Positions 8,354 to 17,292 of a DNA stretch of 64,000 nt are shown here, one piece after another; the first letter of the stretch is position 1; each line of letters begins with the position of its first letter. The notes below the pieces were generated by a model. It had not been told where the DNA came from, made no database searches, and worked only from the letters and a program-made list of their open reading frames with translations. The position numbers were made by a program, and so were the translations under genes. Source of the DNA: Pseudomonas atagonensis (lineage in GTDB: Bacteria > Pseudomonadota > Gammaproteobacteria > Pseudomonadales > Pseudomonadaceae); the NCBI RefSeq assembly GCF_011369485.1, contig NZ_VXCA01000012.1, positions 1 through 64,000 of the forward strand, written 5' to 3'.

Positions 8354-9193
8354 ATGATCAAGAAATGCTTGTTCCCAGCAGCCGGTTACGGTACTCGCTT
8401 CCTGCCAGCGACTAAAGCCATGCCTAAAGAAATGCTGCCGGTGGTAAACAAGCCACTGATCCAGTACGGCGTTGAAGAAGCTCTGGACGCTGGCCTGACT
8501 GAAATCTCGATTGTGACCGGTCGTGGCAAGCGCGCTCTGGAAGACCACTTCGACATCAGCTACGAGCTGGAAAACCAGATCAAAGGCACCGACAAAGAGA
8601 AATACCTGGTCGGTATCCGCAAGCTGCTCGACGAGTGCTCGTTCTCCTACACCCGTCAGACCGAAATGAAAGGTCTGGGCCACGCAATCCTGACCGGTCG
8701 CCCGCTGATCGGTGACGAGCCGTTCGCCGTGGTGCTGGCGGACGACCTGTGCGTCAACCTCGAAGGCGACGGCGTACTGACCCAGATGGTCAAACTGTAC
8801 AAGCAGTTCCGCTGCTCGATCATCGCCATCCAGGAAGTCGATCCACAGGAAACCAGCAAGTACGGTGTAATCGCTGGCGAGATGATCCGCGACGACATCT
8901 ACCGCGTACACAGCATGGTCGAGAAGCCAAAGCCTGAAGATGCACCGTCGAACCTGGCGATCATCGGCCGTTACATCCTGACTCCGGATATCTTCGACCT
9001 GATCGAACAAACCGAGCCAGGCAAGGGCGGCGAAATCCAGATCACCGACGCCCTGATGAAACAGGCCCAGAACGGCTGCGTCATGGCCTACAAATTCAAA
9101 GGCAAACGTTTCGACTGCGGTGGTGCTGAAGGCTACATTGAGGCAACTAACTTCTGCTTCGAGAACTTCTACAAGACTGGCAAGGCTTACTAA
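8354..9193 (+). CDS. galU: UTP--glucose-1-phosphate uridylyltransferase GalU
   Basis: GalU makes UDP-glucose from UTP and glucose-1-phosphate for lipopolysaccharide core, exopolysaccharide and periplasmic glucan synthesis. The 279-residue protein carries the nucleotidyltransferase signature [20 protein letters not shown] at its N-terminus, and further family motifs [40 protein letters not shown] and [11 protein letters not shown]. Length is normal. Codon use is strongly biased, as for a well-expressed gene. AAGGACTTTT precedes the ATG. It ends in its own terminator before gor, and galU-gor adjacency is common in Pseudomonas. Confidence 0.97.
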   Translation: MIKKCLFPAAGYGTRFLPATKAMPKEMLPVVNKPLIQYGVEEALDAGLTEISIVTGRGKRALEDHFDISYELENQIKGTDKEKYLVGIRKLLDECSFSYTRQTEMKGLGHAILTGRPLIGDEPFAVVLADDLCVNLEGDGVLTQMVKLYKQFRCSIIAIQEVDPQETSKYGVIAGEMIRDDIYRVHSMVEKPKPEDAPSNLAIIGRYILTPDIFDLIEQTEPGKGGEIQITDALMKQAQNGCVMAYKFKGKRFDCGGAEGYIEATNFCFENFYKTGKAY

Positions 9194-9214
9194 GAGCGCT
9201 TGACCGTCTGAATG

Positions 9215-9240
9215 AAAAAGCCACCTTCGGGTGGCTTTTT
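9215..9240 (+). terminator. Intrinsic terminator after galU
   Basis: GCCACC and GGTGGC form a stem closed by a TTCG loop, flanked by five A and five T, so it could end transcription on both strands. It lies 22 bp after the galU stop. Confidence 0.85.
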
Positions 9241-9321
9241 CATTTTCTGCCCCGATATAAATGCCAGCGCTTGCCCAATGAAAGTCTGCGGGTATGCTGG
9301 TGGCCTGCCGAGGAGATAGAA

Positions 9322-10680
9322 ATGGCCTACGATTTTGACCTTTATGTGATTGGTGCCGGTTCTGGCGGTGTGCGCGCAGCGCGGTTTGCCGCCGGTTTTG
9401 GCGCGAAGGTGGCGGTGGCTGAAAGCCGTTATTTGGGCGGTACCTGCGTCAACGTTGGTTGCGTTCCGAAAAAGCTGCTGGTCTACGGCGCGCATTTCGC
9501 CGAGGACTTCGAGCAGTCCGCAGGTTTCGGCTGGAGTCTGGGTGAAGCGAATTTCGATTGGGCGACGTTGATCGCCAACAAGGATCGCGAGATCAATCGC
9601 CTCAACGGCATTTACCGCAATCTGCTGGTCAACAGCGGCGTGACCCTGCATGAAGCCCACGCGAAGATTACTGGCCCGCATGAAGTTGAAGTGAATGGCG
9701 AGCGTTACACCGCGAAAAACATTCTGATCGCCACCGGTGGCTGGCCGCAGATTCCGGAGATTCCGGGGCGTGAACACGCGATCGGTTCAAATGAGGCGTT
9801 CTTCCTCAAAGAGCTGCCGAAACGCGTTCTGGTAGTCGGCGGCGGCTACATCGCGGTTGAATTCGCCGGGATTTTCCATGGTTTGGGTGCGAACACCACG
9901 CTGCTGTATCGCGGTGATTTGTTCCTGCGGGGCTTTGATGGCTCGGTGCGCAAGCACTTGCAGGAAGAACTGACCAAGCGCGGTCTGGATCTACAGTTCA
10001 ACGCCGACATTGCGCGTATCGACAAGCAGGACGATGGCAGTCTGAAAGCCACGCTCAAGGATGGTCGCGAGCTGGAAGCAGATTGTGTGTTCTACGCCAC
10101 CGGTCGTCGTCCGATGCTCGACAACCTCGGGCTGGAAAACACCGATGTGCAACTCACTGACAAAGGCTTCATCAAAGTCGACGAGCAATACCAGACCAGC
10201 GAGCCATCGATTCTGGCGCTGGGCGATGTGATTGGTCGCGTACAGTTGACGCCTGTAGCTCTCGCCGAAGGCATGGCGGTGTCACGACGCTTGTTCAAGC
10301 CAGAGCAATATCGTCCGGTGGATTACAAGATGATCCCGACGGCTGTGTTCAGTTTGCCGAACATCGGTACGGTCGGTCTGACCGAAGAGGAAGCGCGCGA
10401 AGCCGGTCACGACGTGGTGATCTTTGAAAGCCGCTTCCGGCCGATGAAGTTGACCCTGACCGAGTGTCAGGAAAAAACTCTGATGAAACTGGTGGTCGAT
10501 GGCAAGACCGATAAAGTCCTCGGTTGCCACATGGTCGGCCCGGACGCCGGCGAGATCGTCCAGGGTCTCGCGATTGCGCTGAAGGCTGGCGCGACCAAGC
10601 GCGACTTCGACGACACAATCGGGGTGCACCCGACGGCCGCCGAAGAGTTTGTCACCATGCGTACACCGGTCGGCGCTTAA
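9322..10680 (+). CDS. gor: Glutathione reductase
   Basis: Gor reduces glutathione disulfide with NADPH. The 452-residue flavoprotein begins [20 protein letters not shown] (FAD-binding Rossmann motif), then [14 protein letters not shown] with the redox-active cysteine pair. A second Rossmann motif ([14 protein letters not shown]) binds NADPH. The C-terminal [11 protein letters not shown] contributes the catalytic His and Glu. The start at 9322 was chosen because AGGAGATAG lies directly before it; an in-frame ATG at 9271 would add 17 residues not found in the family. Its stop overlaps by 4 bases the stop of the convergent kfrA-like gene. Confidence 0.95.
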   Translation: MAYDFDLYVIGAGSGGVRAARFAAGFGAKVAVAESRYLGGTCVNVGCVPKKLLVYGAHFAEDFEQSAGFGWSLGEANFDWATLIANKDREINRLNGIYRNLLVNSGVTLHEAHAKITGPHEVEVNGERYTAKNILIATGGWPQIPEIPGREHAIGSNEAFFLKELPKRVLVVGGGYIAVEFAGIFHGLGANTTLLYRGDLFLRGFDGSVRKHLQEELTKRGLDLQFNADIARIDKQDDGSLKATLKDGRELEADCVFYATGRRPMLDNLGLENTDVQLTDKGFIKVDEQYQTSEPSILALGDVIGRVQLTPVALAEGMAVSRRLFKPEQYRPVDYKMIPTAVFSLPNIGTVGLTEEEAREAGHDVVIFESRFRPMKLTLTECQEKTLMKLVVDGKTDKVLGCHMVGPDAGEIVQGLAIALKAGATKRDFDDTIGVHPTAAEEFVTMRTPVGA

Positions 10681-11693
10681 GCGTCTTTCGGTTTGGCCGA
10701 GTCTGGCGCTACCGCCGCGGTAGTTGCCAGACGCCGGCTCTCTTCCAGGCTCGCCTGAGCGTTGCTCAATTCCTTTTCCAGTGACTGATTCAGCAGCGCT
10801 TGCTCGTCGACGCTCTGTTTGAGTGTCTGGCTTTCCAGTGTTGCTACACGCAAACGTTCCTGGAGGAGGGTGCGTTCGCTGTCGACGCGAGTCGCTTGCT
10901 CAAGCAATTGATCCTGACGCTGATTGCTGTGTTTGAGCTGATCCTGTATCAAGCTCAGCTCGCGCTGGGTGCCACGGTTCTCCGTGAGCAGGCGTTCGTT
11001 GTCGCGGTGCAGTTGAGTGATCTCGTCCTGGCGTACCAGTGCACTTTGCTGCGCCTGACGCAGTTCTGCCTGAATCTGCTGCACTTGTGCTTCGTGGCGG
11101 CTCTGTTCCTGCTCGCGCTGTTCCTTGGTCGCGTTGCGGTAATGTTCCAGCGCATCGCGAGCGTGCAGGTGCTTCTCTTCCAGCGAGCGGATCTGCTCGT
11201 CCTTGTCCTGCAAGCGCAATTCAAAATCAGCCAGCGCCTGATTCAGTCCGGCATTGCGCGTCTGTTCGGTCTGCAGCATCGAGCGTGTGTTGCTCAGTGC
11301 TTCGGATTCTCGCTCCAGCGCGGCGCCTTGAATGTCGTGCTCATGTTCAAGCTTTTCCAGTGCCTGACGAATCTGCTTTAGCTCGGACTCCAGTGCTTCG
11401 CGCTGCTCCTCGAACTGCTCGCGCGCTTGCTCGATGGGCTCTTGCGCCTGTTCTTTCAAGCGCTGGGCGAGGCGAGAGACGAGGGCAGTCAGCTCATCGT
11501 CGATAGGTTCGGCCGAAGCCTCAAGGGGTTGAGCGCCGTCATCCAGCTCTTTCAGATAGCGATGGATCGTGGTTTTCGAGCCGGTGTTGCCCATTTCGAT
11601 GCGTACTGCATCGATGCTCGGGTGTTCGCCACGAGCGAGGATCGCTGTACGCGCGATCTGCACCAGTGCTTTGGTAATGCCGCCACGGGCCAT
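10677..11693 (-). CDS. KfrA-like DNA-binding protein with long coiled coil
   Basis: A 338-residue protein. The N-terminal part (about 1-60: [20 protein letters not shown], then [20 protein letters not shown]) is a KfrA_N-type helix-turn-helix. KfrA of plasmid RK2 is an autoregulated DNA-binding protein that forms filaments around plasmid DNA. Residues of about 65-325 are an almost unbroken coiled coil rich in Glu, Gln, Leu and Arg. A short low-complexity tail ([15 protein letters not shown]) ends the protein. The divergent neighbour is a tyrosine recombinase, and a TGGTACA/TGTACCA inverted repeat lies before its start. A chromosomal role in DNA organisation or recombination control is inferred, not shown. 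Confidence 0.8.
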   Translation of the reverse strand: MARGGITKALVQIARTAILARGEHPSIDAVRIEMGNTGSKTTIHRYLKELDDGAQPLEASAEPIDDELTALVSRLAQRLKEQAQEPIEQAREQFEEQREALESELKQIRQALEKLEHEHDIQGAALERESEALSNTRSMLQTEQTRNAGLNQALADFELRLQDKDEQIRSLEEKHLHARDALEHYRNATKEQREQEQSRHEAQVQQIQAELRQAQQSALVRQDEITQLHRDNERLLTENRGTQRELSLIQDQLKHSNQRQDQLLEQATRVDSERTLLQERLRVATLESQTLKQSVDEQALLNQSLEKELSNAQASLEESRRLATTAAVAPDSAKPKDA

Positions 11694-11718
11694 ATGAACT
11701 CCTACGGTTTTGTACTGT

Positions 11719-11750
11719 GGTACATGCCACTAAGTACGGCAGTGTACCAT
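11719..11750. promoter_or_regulatory. Inverted repeat in the kfrA-like/recombinase divergent region
   Basis: TGGTACATGCC faces GGCAGTGTACCA with one bulged base, giving about 11 paired positions. It lies 25 bp upstream of the kfrA-like start. Because KfrA proteins repress their own genes through inverted repeats near their promoters, this is the best candidate operator. The rest of 11694-11870 is AT-richer and probably holds both promoters. Confidence 0.45.
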
Positions 11751-11870
11751 GCTGAAAATAAAGTTAAATCTTTGAAATGAAAGGGACGGGATATACTGGT
11801 ATTACCCAGTGTCAGACGGCAAAATGCTGATCTGCACCTCTGCATCAGTACGCCAGCGAGAAAACTGCCC

Positions 11871-12809
11871 ATGAGCGATCTGAATCGCTATCTGCAAGCC
11901 GCCACCCGCGACAACACCCGCCGCAGCTATCGCGCAGCCATCGAGCATTTCGAAGTAAAGTGGGGCGGATTCCTGCCGGCGACTGCCGACAGCGTCGCGA
12001 GGTATCTGGTTGCGCACGCCGAAGAGCTTTCAATCAATACGTTGAAATTGCGCCTGTCGGCGTTGGCGCAGTGGCACAACAGTCAGGGCTTTGCCGACCC
12101 GACCAAGGCGCCGGTGGTGCGCAAAGTATTCAAAGGGATTCGCGCGCTGCATCCGGCGCAGGAGAAACAAGCCGAACCCTTGCAGTTGCAGGATCTGCAG
12201 CAAGTCATTGACTGGCTTGAGCATGAAGTGAAAATAGCGCGCGAGCAGCAGGACCGGCCGCTGCTGCTCAAGGCTTACCGTGATCGGGCATTGATTCTTC
12301 TGGGATTCTGGCGCGGCTTTCGCAGTGACGAATTGTGTCGTCTGCAGATCGAGCACGTACAAGCGCACGCCGGCAAAGGCATCACTCTGTATTTGCCACG
12401 CAGCAAGGGTGATCGGGAAAATCTCGGGCAGACCTATCAAGCCCCGGCGCTGCTCAAGCTCTGTCCAGTGCAAGCCTACATAGACTGGATCACCGAAGCA
12501 GCCTTGGTGCGCGGGCCGGTTTTTCGCAGTATTGATCGTTGGGGCAATCTGAACGAGGAGGGACTGCACGCCAACAGCATCATTCCACTTTTGCGCCAGG
12601 CGTTGCAGCGCGCCGGCATTGCTGCGCAAAACTACACGAGCCACTCCCTGCGTCGCGGTTTTGCCACGTGGGCGCACCAGAGTGGCTGGGATCTGAAATC
12701 GTTGATGAGTTACGTCGGCTGGAAGGACATGAAGTCAGCCATGCGCTATGTTGAGGCCAGCCCCTTTCAAGGGATGGCTCGGATTACGGATAACCCGGCT
12801 TCGTCGTAG
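11871..12809 (+). CDS. Tyrosine site-specific recombinase
   Basis: The 312-residue protein has the two-domain tyrosine recombinase layout. The N-terminal core-binding domain runs to about residue 110 (MSDLNRYLQAATRDNTRRSY, SINTLKLRLSALAQWHN). The catalytic domain has the first Arg in FWRGFRSDELCRLQ, the HxxR box in HSLRRGFATWAHQSG, a Trp in YVGWKDMKSAM at the second His position, and the nucleophile Tyr in AMRYVEAS. All required residues are therefore visible. It is divergent from the kfrA-like gene. No att-like direct repeat, excisionase or cargo region was found around it, so it looks like a settled chromosomal gene rather than the end of a mobile island. Confidence 0.85.
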   Translation: MSDLNRYLQAATRDNTRRSYRAAIEHFEVKWGGFLPATADSVARYLVAHAEELSINTLKLRLSALAQWHNSQGFADPTKAPVVRKVFKGIRALHPAQEKQAEPLQLQDLQQVIDWLEHEVKIAREQQDRPLLLKAYRDRALILLGFWRGFRSDELCRLQIEHVQAHAGKGITLYLPRSKGDRENLGQTYQAPALLKLCPVQAYIDWITEAALVRGPVFRSIDRWGNLNEEGLHANSIIPLLRQALQRAGIAAQNYTSHSLRRGFATWAHQSGWDLKSLMSYVGWKDMKSAMRYVEASPFQGMARITDNPASS

Positions 12810-12947
12810 ATATCGTTTTCTTCTATTAATACAGTCAGCTAATAGCGAAAACAAATCAGCAGCATCAGGTTTGCCAATGAGCCATCCGTCGAGTGAGTGG
12901 GTAGGATTCACCCCATCAACTTCACAACCCCTGACGGAGAGTCATCA

Positions 12948-13511
12948 ATGCCTATCATCAACAGCCAAGTAAAACCGTTCAAAGCTACCGCGTTCAAAAA
13001 CGGCGACTTCGTTCAAGTCTCGGACGCTGACCTGAAAGGCAAGTGGTCGGTCGTATTCTTCTACCCAGCCGACTTCACCTTCGTTTGCCCAACCGAGCTG
13101 GAAGACCTGGCTGACAACTACGCTGCCTTCCAGAAACTGGGCGTAGAGATCTACAGCGTTTCCACCGACACCCACTTTGCCCACGCTGCCTGGCACAACA
13201 CTTCGCCAGCCATCGGCAAAATCGAATACACCATGATCGGCGACCCGACCCACGTCATCTCCCGCAACTTCGACGTGCTGATCGAAGAAGCTGGCCTGGC
13301 TGACCGTGGCACCTTCGTGATCAACCCTGAAGGCCAGATCAAAATCGTTGAACTGAACGATGGCGGCGTTGGCCGTGACGCTTCCGAGCTGCTGCGCAAG
13401 ATCAAGGCTGCTCAGTACGTTGCTGCTCACCCAGGCGAAGTTTGCCCAGCCAAGTGGAAAGAAGGCGAGGCCACTCTGGCGCCGTCCCTGGACCTGGTCG
13501 GCAAGATCTAA
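12948..13511 (+). CDS. ahpC: Alkyl hydroperoxide reductase peroxidase subunit AhpC
   Basis: AhpC is the 2-Cys peroxiredoxin that reduces hydrogen peroxide and organic peroxides and is recharged by AhpF. The 187-residue protein ([20 protein letters not shown]) has the peroxidatic Cys47 in [13 protein letters not shown] and the resolving Cys near residue 166 in [10 protein letters not shown]. Start 12948 is set by GGAGAG upstream; an in-frame start at 12897 would add 17 residues foreign to the family. Highly biased codons point to strong expression. A strong terminator separates it from ahpF, which starts 130 bp downstream. Confidence 0.97.
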   Translation: MPIINSQVKPFKATAFKNGDFVQVSDADLKGKWSVVFFYPADFTFVCPTELEDLADNYAAFQKLGVEIYSVSTDTHFAHAAWHNTSPAIGKIEYTMIGDPTHVISRNFDVLIEEAGLADRGTFVINPEGQIKIVELNDGGVGRDASELLRKIKAAQYVAAHPGEVCPAKWKEGEATLAPSLDLVGKI

Positions 13512-13576
13512 GTCTGTGACACGCACCTCAGGGCGGGACTCCGCACCTACTTAAGTACGCTGCACCGCCCAATAAA

Positions 13577-13611
13577 AACGCCCGGGCGAGATTCGCTCGG
13601 GCGTTTTTTTT
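13577..13611 (+). terminator. Intrinsic terminator between ahpC and ahpF
   Basis: A GC-rich stem (AACGCCCG... with CTCGGGCGTT, including one G-U pair) is followed by eight T. It probably ends most ahpC transcripts, so ahpF may be transcribed by partial read-through or from its own promoter. Confidence 0.8.
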
Positions 13612-13641
13612 CGCCTCAAATTTATTCAGGAGATCGCCCGT

Positions 13642-15204
13642 ATGTTGGACGCCAATCTTAAAGCCCAGTTGAAATCGTACCTGGAACGGGTCACCCAGCC
13701 GATCGAGATCGTTGCATCCCTCGACGACGGTGCGAAATCCCGTGAAATGCTGGGACTGCTGAAAGACGTTGCCAGTCTTTCGAGCCAGATTACCCTGATC
13801 GACAGCGGCGATGATGCGCGCAAACCGTCGTTCTCGATCAATCGCCCCGGCGCTGACATCAGTCTGCGTTTCGCCGGCATTCCGATGGGCCACGAATTCA
13901 CTTCGCTGGTGCTGGCCTTGCTGCAAGTCGGCGGTCACCCATCGAAAGCCAGCGTCGAAGTGATCGAGCAGATTCGCTCACTCAAAGGCGAGTTCAGCTT
14001 CGAGACTTACTTCTCGCTGTCCTGCCAGAACTGCCCGGACGTCGTCCAGGCGCTGAACCTGATGGCCGTGCTCAACCCGAACATCCGCCACGTCGCCATC
14101 GACGGCGCGTTGTTCCAGGACGAAGTCAACGATCGCAAGATCATGGCCGTGCCGAGCATCTACCTCAACGGTGAAAACTTCGGTCAGGGCCGCATGGGCC
14201 TGGAAGAAATTCTCGCCAAACTCGACACCGGCGCCATCGAGCGTCAGGCCGAGAAAATCAATGCCAAGCAAGCCTTTGACGTACTCGTCGTCGGCGGTGG
14301 TCCGGCCGGTGCATCGGCAGCGATCTATGCCGCACGTAAAGGCATCCGCACCGGTGTTGCAGCCGAGCGTTTCGGCGGTCAGGTGCTCGACACCATGGCC
14401 ATCGAGAACTTCATTTCCGTGCAGGAAACCGAAGGCCCGAAACTGGCCACGGCGCTTGAAGAACACGTCAAACAGTACGACGTCGACATCATGAACCTGC
14501 AGCGCGCCGACAAGCTGATTCCCGGCAAGAACGGCGAGCTGCACGAAGTCCGTTTCGCCAGTGGCGCAACCCTCAAAGCGAAGAGCGTGATTCTGGCGAC
14601 CGGTGCGCGCTGGCGTGAAATGAACGTGCCGGGCGAGCAGGAATACCGCAACAAAGGCGTGGCGTACTGCCCGCACTGCGACGGCCCACTCTTCAAAGGC
14701 AAGCGTGTGGCGGTGATTGGCGGCGGTAACTCCGGCGTTGAAGCGGCTATCGACCTGGCCGGTATCGTGTCCCAGGTGACGCTGCTGGAATTCGACGTGC
14801 AACTGCGTGCCGATGCCGTATTGCAGCGCAAACTGCACAGCCTGCCGAACGTGACCGTGATCACCAGCGCCCAGACCACCGAAGTCACCGGCAACGGTGA
14901 GAAGGTCAACGGCCTGCGCTACAAGGATCGCAACACTGACGAGTTGCGTACGGTCGAACTGGAAGGGATCTTTGTGCAGATTGGTCTGCTGCCGAACACC
15001 GACTGGCTCAAAGGCACCATCGAGCTGTCGCCTCGCGGCGAGATCATTGTCGATAACCGTGGCGAGACGTCGATCCCTGGCATCTTTGCGGCCGGCGACG
15101 TAACCACGGTGCCGTACAAGCAGATCGTGATCGCGGTGGGCGAGGGCGCCAAGGCATCCCTCAGCGCGTTCGATCACCTGATCCGTACGTCTGCTCCGGC
15201 GTAA
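13642..15204 (+). CDS. ahpF: Alkyl hydroperoxide reductase flavoprotein AhpF
   Basis: AhpF passes electrons from NADH to AhpC. The 520-residue protein has the N-terminal double thioredoxin-like domain with the active CxxC in [12 protein letters not shown] (about 128-135). The thioredoxin-reductase-like part has a FAD motif [20 protein letters not shown] near 213, the second CxxC in [11 protein letters not shown] near 344, an NAD motif [14 protein letters not shown] and the C-terminal [20 protein letters not shown]. Length matches the family (E. coli 521). It lies directly downstream of ahpC and has its own terminator. Confidence 0.97.
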   Translation: MLDANLKAQLKSYLERVTQPIEIVASLDDGAKSREMLGLLKDVASLSSQITLIDSGDDARKPSFSINRPGADISLRFAGIPMGHEFTSLVLALLQVGGHPSKASVEVIEQIRSLKGEFSFETYFSLSCQNCPDVVQALNLMAVLNPNIRHVAIDGALFQDEVNDRKIMAVPSIYLNGENFGQGRMGLEEILAKLDTGAIERQAEKINAKQAFDVLVVGGGPAGASAAIYAARKGIRTGVAAERFGGQVLDTMAIENFISVQETEGPKLATALEEHVKQYDVDIMNLQRADKLIPGKNGELHEVRFASGATLKAKSVILATGARWREMNVPGEQEYRNKGVAYCPHCDGPLFKGKRVAVIGGGNSGVEAAIDLAGIVSQVTLLEFDVQLRADAVLQRKLHSLPNVTVITSAQTTEVTGNGEKVNGLRYKDRNTDELRTVELEGIFVQIGLLPNTDWLKGTIELSPRGEIIVDNRGETSIPGIFAAGDVTTVPYKQIVIAVGEGAKASLSAFDHLIRTSAPA

Positions 15205-15222
15205 ACGTCAGGCCTGAAAACA

Positions 15223-15254
15223 CAAAACCCCATGAGTGATCATGGGGTTTTTTA
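15223..15254 (+). terminator. Intrinsic terminator after ahpF
   Basis: AAAACCCCATGA and TCATGGGGTTTT form a 12-bp perfect stem with a GTGA loop, continuing into a T run. Because of the flanking A and T runs it can also serve the convergent gloA. Confidence 0.85.
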
Positions 15255-15291
15255 ATGCCTGACACATTTTCGGAATGTCAGATGAAGTCAG

Positions 15292-15813
15292 TTACAGCGG
15301 CGCAGGCTGAATGATCTCGACCCAATAACCATCCGGATCCTTAATGAACGCCAGGCTTTTCATGCGGCCATCAGTCAGGCGTTTCTGGAAGTCGCAGCCC
15401 AGTTCTTCGAAGCGTGCGCAAGCCGCAACGATGTCCGGCACCGAAATGCAGATGTGGCCGAAGCCGCGCGGGTCGGTGTTGCCGTTGTGGTAAGCGAAGT
15501 CAGGGTCGTTTTCGGTGCCGTGGTTGTGGGTCAGTTCCAGGATGCCCGGAATCGACTTCATCCATTCGGTGCGCGCAGCAGCGTCGGCCGGGATCTGTGC
15601 CTTGTCGACCAAGGCGAGGAAGTACAGGCTGAATTCGGCTTCCGGAAAGTCGCGCTTTTCAACCAGCGAAAAACCCAGTACGCGGGTGTAGAAGTCCAGA
15701 GACTGGGTGATGTCCTTCACGCGCAGCATGGTGTGGTTGAACACAAAGTTCAGGGTTGCGCTGTCTGGTGTGGCGGTAACGCCGGGGAAAGTGTTCAGTT
15801 CGTGCAGGCTCAT
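15292..15813 (-). CDS. gloA: Lactoylglutathione lyase (glyoxalase I)
   Basis: Glyoxalase I converts the methylglyoxal-glutathione adduct to S-lactoylglutathione. The 173-residue protein carries all four metal ligands of the family: His in [10 protein letters not shown], Glu in [13 protein letters not shown], His in [11 protein letters not shown] and Glu in GYWVEIIQ. It is the longer form with [13 protein letters not shown]. Start 15813 is fixed by GGAGGGCCT directly upstream on this strand; the longer frame from 15885 has no such site. It sits beside ahpCF and gor, in a stretch rich in detoxification genes. Confidence 0.93.
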   Translation of the reverse strand: MSLHELNTFPGVTATPDSATLNFVFNHTMLRVKDITQSLDFYTRVLGFSLVEKRDFPEAEFSLYFLALVDKAQIPADAAARTEWMKSIPGILELTHNHGTENDPDFAYHNGNTDPRGFGHICISVPDIVAACARFEELGCDFQKRLTDGRMKSLAFIKDPDGYWVEIIQPAPL

Positions 15814-15953
15814 AGGCCCTCCGTAACAATGGGGCGAGTGAATGGACGCAATGATACGCATGCCTGTCGGCATCGCCAAACCCAATGCGCGGGCTTGCTC
15901 TGTGGGCGGGTGAGCCTCAGACTTTACGACTCAATCCGCGAGTGCGACCGGCA

Positions 15954-16472
15954 ATGATCCGACTCTGTAAACCCCTGTTTGTTTTTTCTGGCTTGTGTCT
16001 TTTCGCCGCTGGCGTGCTGGCCGATGAGCCAGGCATCACCTGGCCGGCCGGTTGGGAGGTCGAACCGCTGAACAATAATGCACCGCAGGTTTCCCGTCAG
16101 CGCGCGGTCAAGACTGACGCCGATGGCAACCAGGTCATGGTGATGGAGTTGACCATGACTCAGGTTGAGGCCGGTCATCAGGTGAACTTGCAAGGCGTAT
16201 TGCTGGAGATGCGCAAGTCCATTCAAAAAGACTTTTTCCAGGGCGGTTATCAGAGTGTCTGCAACAAAGTCCATGCGGCAAGGCTGGGTTCTTTGGAGGC
16301 GTTGGAGACCACGTGCACGATCACTGAAAATGGTCGTCATGTGTTATCGCAAACGCTGGTCGCGGCAGTCAAGGCTGATAAGGCTTATGTTCTTTCTTAC
16401 GCCGGGCAGGCTGAGGCTTATAAAGCGAGCTCGGACGAAATAGTGGCAGCGAGAAACAGCTTGAAACTTTAG
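15954..16472 (+). CDS. Exported DUF4946-like protein
   Basis: A 172-residue protein with a signal peptide (MIRLCKPLFVFSGLCLFAAG, cleavage near VLADEPG). The mature part (ITWPAGWEVEPLNNNAPQVS, MVMELTMTQVEAGHQVNLQG, YQSVCNKVHAARLGSLEALE) resembles Pseudomonas proteins assigned to DUF4946. Two cysteines (SVCNK, ETTCTITENG) may form a disulfide. The start at 15954 was chosen because it begins the signal peptide. Function unknown; probably periplasmic. The 218 bp after it (16473-16690) hold no gene apart from the terminator of the convergent mvaU-like gene. Confidence 0.65.
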   Translation: MIRLCKPLFVFSGLCLFAAGVLADEPGITWPAGWEVEPLNNNAPQVSRQRAVKTDADGNQVMVMELTMTQVEAGHQVNLQGVLLEMRKSIQKDFFQGGYQSVCNKVHAARLGSLEALETTCTITENGRHVLSQTLVAAVKADKAYVLSYAGQAEAYKASSDEIVAARNSLKL

Positions 16473-16646
16473 GCGGCTGTTCTTCTCACGACTCGATTAG
16501 ATACCTGAACGGATTAAGCACAAAGTTTTACGTCGAGCCAAAACCGCAACATCAAGCAGCACAATGTTTAGGCTTGCGGCTGCGCGACGTTACAGATAAT
16601 TCGCAACTTGTTCGATGAAATTCATTTCATTTGTTAGATATTGTCC

Positions 16647-16676
16647 AAAAAAAAGCCCTGCGTCAGCAGGGCTTTT
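16647..16676 (-). terminator. Intrinsic terminator of the mvaU-type gene
   Basis: On the minus strand AAAAGCCCTGC pairs with GCAGGGCTTTT around a short loop, and the T run extends to eight. It begins 14 bp after the silencer gene stop. Confidence 0.8.
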
Positions 16677-16690
16677 GTGTTGCAACGAGA

Positions 16691-17056
16691 TTAACCGCGC
16701 AACCAGGAATCAACGGTGGCTGCACCGTATTGTTCCTTCCAGGCTTTCAGGCCGCGGTGGTTGCCGCCCTTGGTTTCGATCAGTTCGCCGGTGTGCGGGT
16801 TCTGATAAACCTTGACCACGCGAGCGCGGCGGGTTTTAGGGGCTGCGGCGACCTGCAGGCCGGATTTTGCAGGGTTCGGATCGAGAATGGCGATGATGTC
16901 TTTCAGGCCTTTGCCGTAGGTTTTCATCAGCCCCTGGAGCTTTTCTTCGAATTCGATTTCTTTCTTGAGCCCGGCATCATTCTTCAGCGACTCCAGCTGC
17001 TTGAGCTGTTCCTGAAGGGCCTTTTCAGCTGCGCGAAATTCAGCGAGTCTGGACAA
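16691..17056 (-). CDS. mvaU: H-NS-type xenogeneic silencer, MvaU/MvaT family, TTG start
   Basis: Members bind AT-rich DNA, bridge it and silence acquired genes. The 121-residue product has the N-terminal oligomerisation coiled coil (SRLAEFRAAEKALQEQLKQL, LKNDAGLKKEIEFEEKL) and a C-terminal DNA-binding domain with RARVVKVYQNPHTGELIETK and GGNHRGLKAWKEQYG. It resembles P. aeruginosa MvaU more than MvaT; in P. protegens the second paralogue is called MvaV. No ATG fits: family members begin M-S-(K/R)-LAEFR, and here the codon before SRLAEFR is TTG, with GGAGTAAAGATA upstream. The start was therefore set at 17056. A 12-bp inverted repeat links the start region with sequence past the terminator. 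The upstream 236 bp (17057-17292) are AT-rich and hold no gene. Confidence 0.88.
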   Translation of the reverse strand: MSRLAEFRAAEKALQEQLKQLESLKNDAGLKKEIEFEEKLQGLMKTYGKGLKDIIAILDPNPAKSGLQVAAAPKTRRARVVKVYQNPHTGELIETKGGNHRGLKAWKEQYGAATVDSWLRG

Positions 17057-17292
17057 TATCTTTACTCCAATAGTGTATTTGGCTGATACCAACCGCGAAC
17101 AAAGCTTTAAGCCAAAAGCCTTGAAGCGACTCGGTGATAAATGGCTCACCTGCCAATCTTGCAACAGGTATGAAAAATTGTAGTAGTTAATGCGTCAGGA
17201 GTAAATCCTGACGTTTTCTGCATGTAACAGTCGTGGTGTTTTTGTATCAATTTGGTGCGTCTTGTCGGCGTATCAGGGTTAAATCCGTTTAG

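Noticed and set aside
9271..9321. Upstream ATG extension of gor
   Set aside because: The added residues are not in the family and the AGGAGATAG site directly precedes the ATG at 9322.
11871..12809. Recombinase as the end of a prophage or genomic island
   Set aside because: No att-like direct repeats, excisionase, phage genes or tRNA target nearby; both flanks are core metabolic genes.
12809..12850. Possible OxyR site before ahpC (CTAT and ATAG half-sites)
   Set aside because: The half-sites are present but the spacings (9 and 15 bases) do not fit the ATAG-N7-CTAT pattern.
13978..15177. A 399-codon minus-strand open frame opposite ahpF
   Set aside because: Shadow of the strongly biased ahpF codons; no start signal.
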